NCBI RefSeq assembly: GCF_004001045.1
Contig: NZ_BIMK01000023.1
Span: 82,091 to 146,090 of the forward strand
Direction: 5' to 3'
Length of the DNA: 64,000 nt
Source of the DNA: Paenibacillus chibensis
Lineage (GTDB): Bacteria; Bacillota; Bacilli; Paenibacillales; Paenibacillaceae
Below, one piece after another: positions 60,121 through 64,000 of this stretch (position 1 is the stretch's first letter; each line of letters opens with the position of its first letter). The translations under genes and the position numbers were made by a program. Below the pieces are notes generated by a model. That model made no database searches and was not told the origin of the DNA. It saw nothing but the letters and a program-made list of their open reading frames with translations.

Positions 60121-61823
60121 CAAAACTCCGTCACCCTTTCGATTTCTTCCAGCCACGCTTTGTATTCTATTGCCGCCTTGCTAATCTCTCGATCGTTTTG
60201 GCGGCGCAGCACTTCTTCAAACTGCCGAATCACGTAAGCAATTTGCTCACGCGATGAGCCCAGCGATTCTTCGTAGAGCCGTTCCCCACGTGCCAGCAGC
60301 AAGCGGTTCTCCATACGGTCCCGGGGATGAATCTTGATATCGGACAGTTCTCTGAACCTCTGCTCAAGCTGTTCTTTTGAAAATTGGCCTGGATTCTCTT
60401 CGATAATCATGCGCGATTTTTCCCCGGTGCTGACTACCGTGGTCTCTACCTCCAGGATGCCGTTAATGTCATATGTAAATCGAACATCGACGCCTTGCTC
60501 GCCTTTAGGCGAGAGTGGCAGCTTCACATCAATTTCGCCTAATCTGATATTGTTTTGGGTTAACCGGCTTTCGCCTTGATAAATCGTAATGTTCATTTCC
60601 TTCTGGTGATCCCGGATCGTAACATAGCGTTCGATTTTACTGACGGGTACGACCGAATTACGGTCAATGATTGGACTAAAATGTCCGGATTCATACTCGC
60701 CTGCACCATTCACAACTGAGACGCCAATACCCAGCGTATAAGGACACACATCCGTTAAAACCAAGTCATTCAGTGCTTCATTCCTTGCTTTCATGCCTGC
60801 CTGTATAGCCGCGCCTTGAGCGACAGCCTCATCCGGATCGATATGAGCGGAAGGCAGCCTGCCGAACAGACGGGCGACAAAAGCCGAAATGATCGGCATC
60901 CGCGTAGCTCCCCCAACCAGTATCATGGCATCCAGATCAGAGGGGCGGATGGCTGCATCTCTGATTGCCCTCTCAATCGGTTGACGGAGTTTTGTCAATA
61001 ATGGCTTTGCCAATACCTCGAATTTGTCCACCGTTATCACGCAGATTCTAAGCGTATCATTGATCGCTATTTCCATTTCAGCGGGTTTGCCCCGGGATAA
61101 ATTCCTTTTGCCCAGCTCCGCCTGCTTCCGGATCGCACCAATCAGCCGGGCGTCCTCCGTATCAATCACGCCATCTTCTTGCCGATTCAAATATTCTTGT
61201 ACCAACAGCTCCGTGAAATCTTCACCGCCCAGAAAATTGTCTCCAGCTACGGCTTGGACCTCCATCATATCCTCAAAGCGCTCCAGGATTGACACGTCAA
61301 ACGTCCCACCACCGAGGTCAAACACGAGAAAGCGCGTATTCGGGTCTGCCAGATGCAATCCGTACGCTACCGCCGCAGCTGTGGGCTCATTAATCAACCG
61401 CTCGACCTTTAAGCCTGCGAGCTGCCCTGCCCTTTTGGTCGCTTTGCGCTGCGCGTCATTAAAATAAGCCGGAACGCTGATGACCGCCTCCGTCACAGAC
61501 GTTCCGAGATAGGCTTCGGCATCTTCCTTTAGCGAGCGTAAAATAAAAGAGGACAAATCCTCGGGACTAAACTGGAATCGATCCAGTTGAAATATTTTAT
61601 TGGAGCCCATGAATCTTTTAAATACCGACGCCGTTACATGCGGATGCGAAATGAGGCGTTGCTTGGCGACTTCCCCGACAAGGATTTGCCCCTCTTCATC
61701 CACGCTCACCACAGAAGGCGTCAAATGCTGGCCTAAAGCATTCGGGATGATCTGAACTCCTTCCGGGGTATAAGCGGCCGCAACGCTGTTTGTTGTTCCC
61801 AAATCAATGCCAATGATCGTCAA
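60120..61823 (-). CDS. hscC: Hsp70-family chaperone HscC-like
   Basis: A 567-residue Hsp70. The nucleotide-binding domain shows 'IGIDLGTTNSVAAAY', 'INEPTAAAVAYGL', 'FLVFDLGGGTFDVSIL' and 'ILVGGATRMPII'. A short substrate domain starts near residue 380, and the helical lid is reduced, as in E. coli HscC (556 residues) rather than DnaK (about 610). The start follows GGGAGG. First gene of a three-gene coupled unit with a J-TPR protein and a DUF1266 protein. The clients are unknown. Confidence 0.92.
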   Translation of the reverse strand: MTIIGIDLGTTNSVAAAYTPEGVQIIPNALGQHLTPSVVSVDEEGQILVGEVAKQRLISHPHVTASVFKRFMGSNKIFQLDRFQFSPEDLSSFILRSLKEDAEAYLGTSVTEAVISVPAYFNDAQRKATKRAGQLAGLKVERLINEPTAAAVAYGLHLADPNTRFLVFDLGGGTFDVSILERFEDMMEVQAVAGDNFLGGEDFTELLVQEYLNRQEDGVIDTEDARLIGAIRKQAELGKRNLSRGKPAEMEIAINDTLRICVITVDKFEVLAKPLLTKLRQPIERAIRDAAIRPSDLDAMILVGGATRMPIISAFVARLFGRLPSAHIDPDEAVAQGAAIQAGMKARNEALNDLVLTDVCPYTLGIGVSVVNGAGEYESGHFSPIIDRNSVVPVSKIERYVTIRDHQKEMNITIYQGESRLTQNNIRLGEIDVKLPLSPKGEQGVDVRFTYDINGILEVETTVVSTGEKSRMIIEENPGQFSKEQLEQRFRELSDIKIHPRDRMENRLLLARGERLYEESLGSSREQIAYVIRQFEEVLRRQNDREISKAAIEYKAWLEEIERVTEF

Positions 61824-61960
61824 AACATCTACCTCCCGGTCAAAATAGCTTGCTTAATTAGGACGAATTCCATAATTATCTATTTCACTCTTATTTTATC
61901 GGTTTGCCACAGGCAGTACTTAAGACCTAAGCCATAAGTTATATGTGGTAAATGCGAAAA

Positions 61961-61999
61961 TAAAAATACCTTGAAAGGCCGAAGGCCGATCAAGGTATT
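61961..61999 (-). terminator. Terminator of the chitinase gene
   Basis: AATACCTTGA and TCAAGGTATT enclose GGCC-ttc-GGCC; TTTTTATTTT follows on the minus strand. Confidence 0.88.
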
Positions 62000-62022
62000 C
62001 CATTACTCCAAAACTACTCCAA

Positions 62023-62808
62023 TTACTTCAGCAACCAGAGAGCAGGGACGTTAGGCGGCTCCCATCCCGTCAAGGACGTGTGAGGCTGCCTGCAGGTATA
62101 GGTTTTACCTCCATAGGTTACTTCGTCGCCGACCTTGTAGCTGACATTGGGAGCCCATGCCTGCGCTCCTCCCTGCGCGTCCGTCGTCACGCTGACGGCA
62201 GCTCCTGGTGATACATTGCCTGCAGCGTCCTTGGCTGTTACCGTAAACGTATAGCTGGTATTCGCCGTCAATCCAGTCACCGTGGCTGTTGTCCCTGTCA
62301 CGTTCAGGGAAGCCGCTCCATACGAAACCGTATACCCTGTTACGCCAACGTTATCCGTTGAAGCCGTCCAGCTTAAGGTTGCGCTGTTGGCCGTTTTCGC
62401 CGTCACCTGTAAGTTCCCCGGCGCTGTCGGAGGCGTCTGGTCGACCGTTCCGGCCGGTTCCGTTTTCACCGTCAGCGGCGCACTGGCGGTGGATAGATTG
62501 CCTTTGGCATCCCTTGCTTTGATCGTGAATACATAGGATGTGTCAGGCGAAAGTCCCGTAATGGCTGCGCTGGTTCCGGACACATTCATCGACTGCGTTC
62601 CGTAATATACCGTATACCCTGTTACACCGACGTTATCCGTCGATGCCGTCCAGCTTAGATTCACGCTGGTTGAGGATTTGGATACAACCGATACGCTGCT
62701 CGGAGCTGTAGGCGGTTCCGTATCCGGCGCCGAAGAGGTCAAGGCATCCAGATATGCGCGGTGGCTGTTCGAGAATTCAAAGTTGTTGAATTTATCCCAG
62801 TTGATCAC
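62023..62808 (-). CDS. Chitinase 3' fragment: GH18 end, two FnIII, CBM5/12
   Basis: A 261-residue frame opening with GTG (62808), overlapping the catalytic frame's TGA. It carries the last helix of the GH18 barrel, FnIII modules at about residues 35-120 and 128-212 that are near-copies ('NLSWTASTDNVGVTGYTVYYG' and 'TLSWTASTDNVGVTGYTVSYG'), and a C-terminal chitin-binding domain ('WAPNVSYKVGDEVTYGGKTY'). It has no signal peptide and would be useless alone. Confidence 0.85.
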   Translation of the reverse strand: MINWDKFNNFEFSNSHRAYLDALTSSAPDTEPPTAPSSVSVVSKSSTSVNLSWTASTDNVGVTGYTVYYGTQSMNVSGTSAAITGLSPDTSYVFTIKARDAKGNLSTASAPLTVKTEPAGTVDQTPPTAPGNLQVTAKTANSATLSWTASTDNVGVTGYTVSYGAASLNVTGTTATVTGLTANTSYTFTVTAKDAAGNVSPGAAVSVTTDAQGGAQAWAPNVSYKVGDEVTYGGKTYTCRQPHTSLTGWEPPNVPALWLLK

Positions 62809-63863
62809 CAGGTCATCAATCCCCGTAAATCCGGGTATCCGGTGGTGCTCCCTCGAGTTTTATAACTGCTGAGCTGCACCCCTTTGATCAGGGCGTCGAG
62901 CGCTTTTTGAACTTCGGCTACGCTCGTAAAGCCCCCGCCCGCATTCGCATTGGCTGGAAGTCCGAGCACGACTTGGTCCGGGCGAAGCGCCGGGAAGAAG
63001 TTGTTCGGATTTTTGGCAACCGGAAAGCCCGTTAGCACCATATCTGCCATCGCGACATGAAAGTCGGCGTTGCCCATCGTATGGTATTGATCATCAAGCC
63101 CTGTAATCGGCCCTGAGTTATAATTCTGTACCTGCAGCCAATCCAGAATGTCCCGAGTGGCATAGATAACCGGCAAGTAAGCTCCGGCCCGATTGTCGCA
63201 GCTGATGCAGCTGCCGCCGTAGAAGCTGTATCCAAGCTGAACGAAGAAGGTTTCCGGCGCCATGGTGAGGTAAAACTTATTCGTGCCGAAATGGTCATTG
63301 ATCGTGCGCAGCGCGGTAATCAGGTTGACGATGACGGGCGTCGTCGGATTTTTAAAGTCGCTGTCGCCAGCGTTCAAATAAAGCGAATGCCCTTCAAAAT
63401 CGACGTCCAGCCCGTCGAAGCCGTATTTCTCGATCATAGCGGTCACGGAATTTACGAAATTATCGCGGGCTGACGTACTTGCCAGTTGAACCTGTCCGTT
63501 CGCGCCGCCGATGGAAATGATGACTTTCTTCCCTTGGCTTTGCAGATACGCCACATCAGCTTTAAAATCGGCGTCAGTATAATTGTAAGGAGTGAACCCG
63601 ATCGTGCCGCCCGTGACGCCGGATGTAGGTTCGGCAAAAGAGACGTTGATGACATCAAATTTCGCAGAGACGTCACGCAGCTTGATAAACCCCGAACCGT
63701 TATCGAAATTGTGCCAGTAACCGATCATGGTCCTGCTGGCTGCCGCCGCCTCCGCTTTGGGCGGAACCATAACCACGACTGACAACAGCGATGCAATCAT
63801 CGCAGCCCAAAGCGTCAACTTGAACGACCGAAACTTGCTTAATCCATTTTTGCTCAGGTTCAT
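62805..63863 (-). CDS. Chitinase GH18 catalytic part
   Basis: A 352-residue frame with a signal peptide ('LTLWAAMIASLLSVVVMVPPKAEA') and a GH18 barrel. The catalytic motif DxxDxDxE is 'FDGLDVDFEGHS' and the substrate-site 'KVIISIGGANG' precedes it. The enzyme would hydrolyse chitin outside the cell. The ATG at 63863 follows AGGAGG. The barrel misses only its last strand and helix because of the frameshift, so activity is uncertain. Confidence 0.9.
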   Translation of the reverse strand: MNLSKNGLSKFRSFKLTLWAAMIASLLSVVVMVPPKAEAAAASRTMIGYWHNFDNGSGFIKLRDVSAKFDVINVSFAEPTSGVTGGTIGFTPYNYTDADFKADVAYLQSQGKKVIISIGGANGQVQLASTSARDNFVNSVTAMIEKYGFDGLDVDFEGHSLYLNAGDSDFKNPTTPVIVNLITALRTINDHFGTNKFYLTMAPETFFVQLGYSFYGGSCISCDNRAGAYLPVIYATRDILDWLQVQNYNSGPITGLDDQYHTMGNADFHVAMADMVLTGFPVAKNPNNFFPALRPDQVVLGLPANANAGGGFTSVAEVQKALDALIKGVQLSSYKTRGSTTGYPDLRGLMTW

Positions 63864-63882
63864 TCGTTACCTCCTCAATTTT

Positions 63883-63920
63883 TTACAGCGCTTACATAAG
63901 AATGCTTCCTAGATTGTCAA
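63883..63920 (-). promoter_or_regulatory. Chitinase promoter overlapped by a cre-like box
   Basis: Minus strand: TTGACA (63920-63915), 16 nt, TATGTA (63898-63893). TGTAAGCGCTGTAA (63896-63883) matches the CcpA consensus at 13 of 14 positions and overlaps the -10, which suggests catabolite repression. Confidence 0.6.
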
Positions 63921-64000
63921 ATGCAGCCTGGCCCCCCTTCTGACCCAAGGTCATGCTTACGCCCTTCCGAACGATTCAAACTGTGAAGCCATTTTTCTTA

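Larger units (their letters stand above)
62023..63863 (-). pseudogene. Frameshifted secreted GH18 chitinase (GH18-FnIII-FnIII-CBM5/12)
   Basis: Two overlapping frames together encode a complete secreted chitinase. The catalytic frame reads '..DLRGLMTW' and stops at TGA 62805-62807; in the next frame the expected continuation 'INWDKFNNFEFSNSHRAYLDAL' follows at once. One missing base (TGG-T.G-ATC for W-S-I) explains it. Downstream are two FnIII modules and a chitin-binding module. It is either a true loss, a sequencing error, or less likely a recoding site. A CcpA-like box and promoter precede it. Confidence 0.85.

Overview
The window looks like chromosome of a Paenibacillus-type spore-forming Firmicute with roughly 50% GC. 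Pointers are strong AGGAGG-type ribosome binding sites, U-tailed hairpin terminators after most genes, a T-box leader, Lpl-type sugar ABC transporters with a membrane-bound YesN-type AraC regulator, a SpoVB-like flippase, a squalene-hopene/sporulenol-type cyclase, lipoteichoic acid synthase and CcpA-box-like sites. I see no rRNA, tRNA, CRISPR array, insertion sequence, phage or integration module. The taxon is inferred from gene content, not from a search.

Layout. 1-12.4 kb: a carbohydrate-utilisation locus read mostly leftward: SGNH esterase, Cache/AraC sensor-regulator, two permeases, lipoprotein binding protein, a duplicated RhaM-like protein, and a giant family-2 glycosidase that runs off the left edge; a divergent cupin/AraC regulator faces it. 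12.4-22.2 kb: mixed housekeeping and stress genes (VOC protein, ANT(4')-like nucleotidyltransferase, VanW, heme catalase, triterpene cyclase, SpoVB-like flippase, small GNAT, APC permease). 22.3-26.7 kb: an operon of a tandem VOC protein, a GyrI-like protein and a GyrI-pentapeptide fusion, then a divergent hxlR / doxX-ygiD unit. 26.9-36 kb: PepF, a small secreted protein, a sugar isomerase with a divergent AraC regulator and a CcpA-like box, an M29 aminopeptidase, and a two-gene amino-acid ABC importer whose binding protein and permease are fused. 36-48 kb: four MFS transporters, three of them beside a TetR, DeoR or ROK regulator, plus a RibD-like reductase and aspartate-semialdehyde dehydrogenase under a T-box whose specifier reads as lysine.

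48-64 kb: LtaS-type synthase, an ECF sigma/anti-sigma pair, a translationally coupled HscC / J-TPR / DUF1266 cassette, and three visibly broken genes. An MHYT-PAS-GGDEF-EAL gene carries two in-frame stops (TAA and TAG), a 7TM-PAS-GGDEF gene carries one in-frame TAG, and a GH18-FnIII-FnIII-CBM chitinase carries a one-base frameshift. Both c-di-GMP genes in the window are thus interrupted by substitution-type nonsense codons, with the catalytic GGDEF part left open in each; this is the most striking observation. Other items worth attention are the lysine-reading T-box, three related palindromes in the tetR/MFS gap, the GyrI-pentapeptide fusion and the coupled chaperone cassette.
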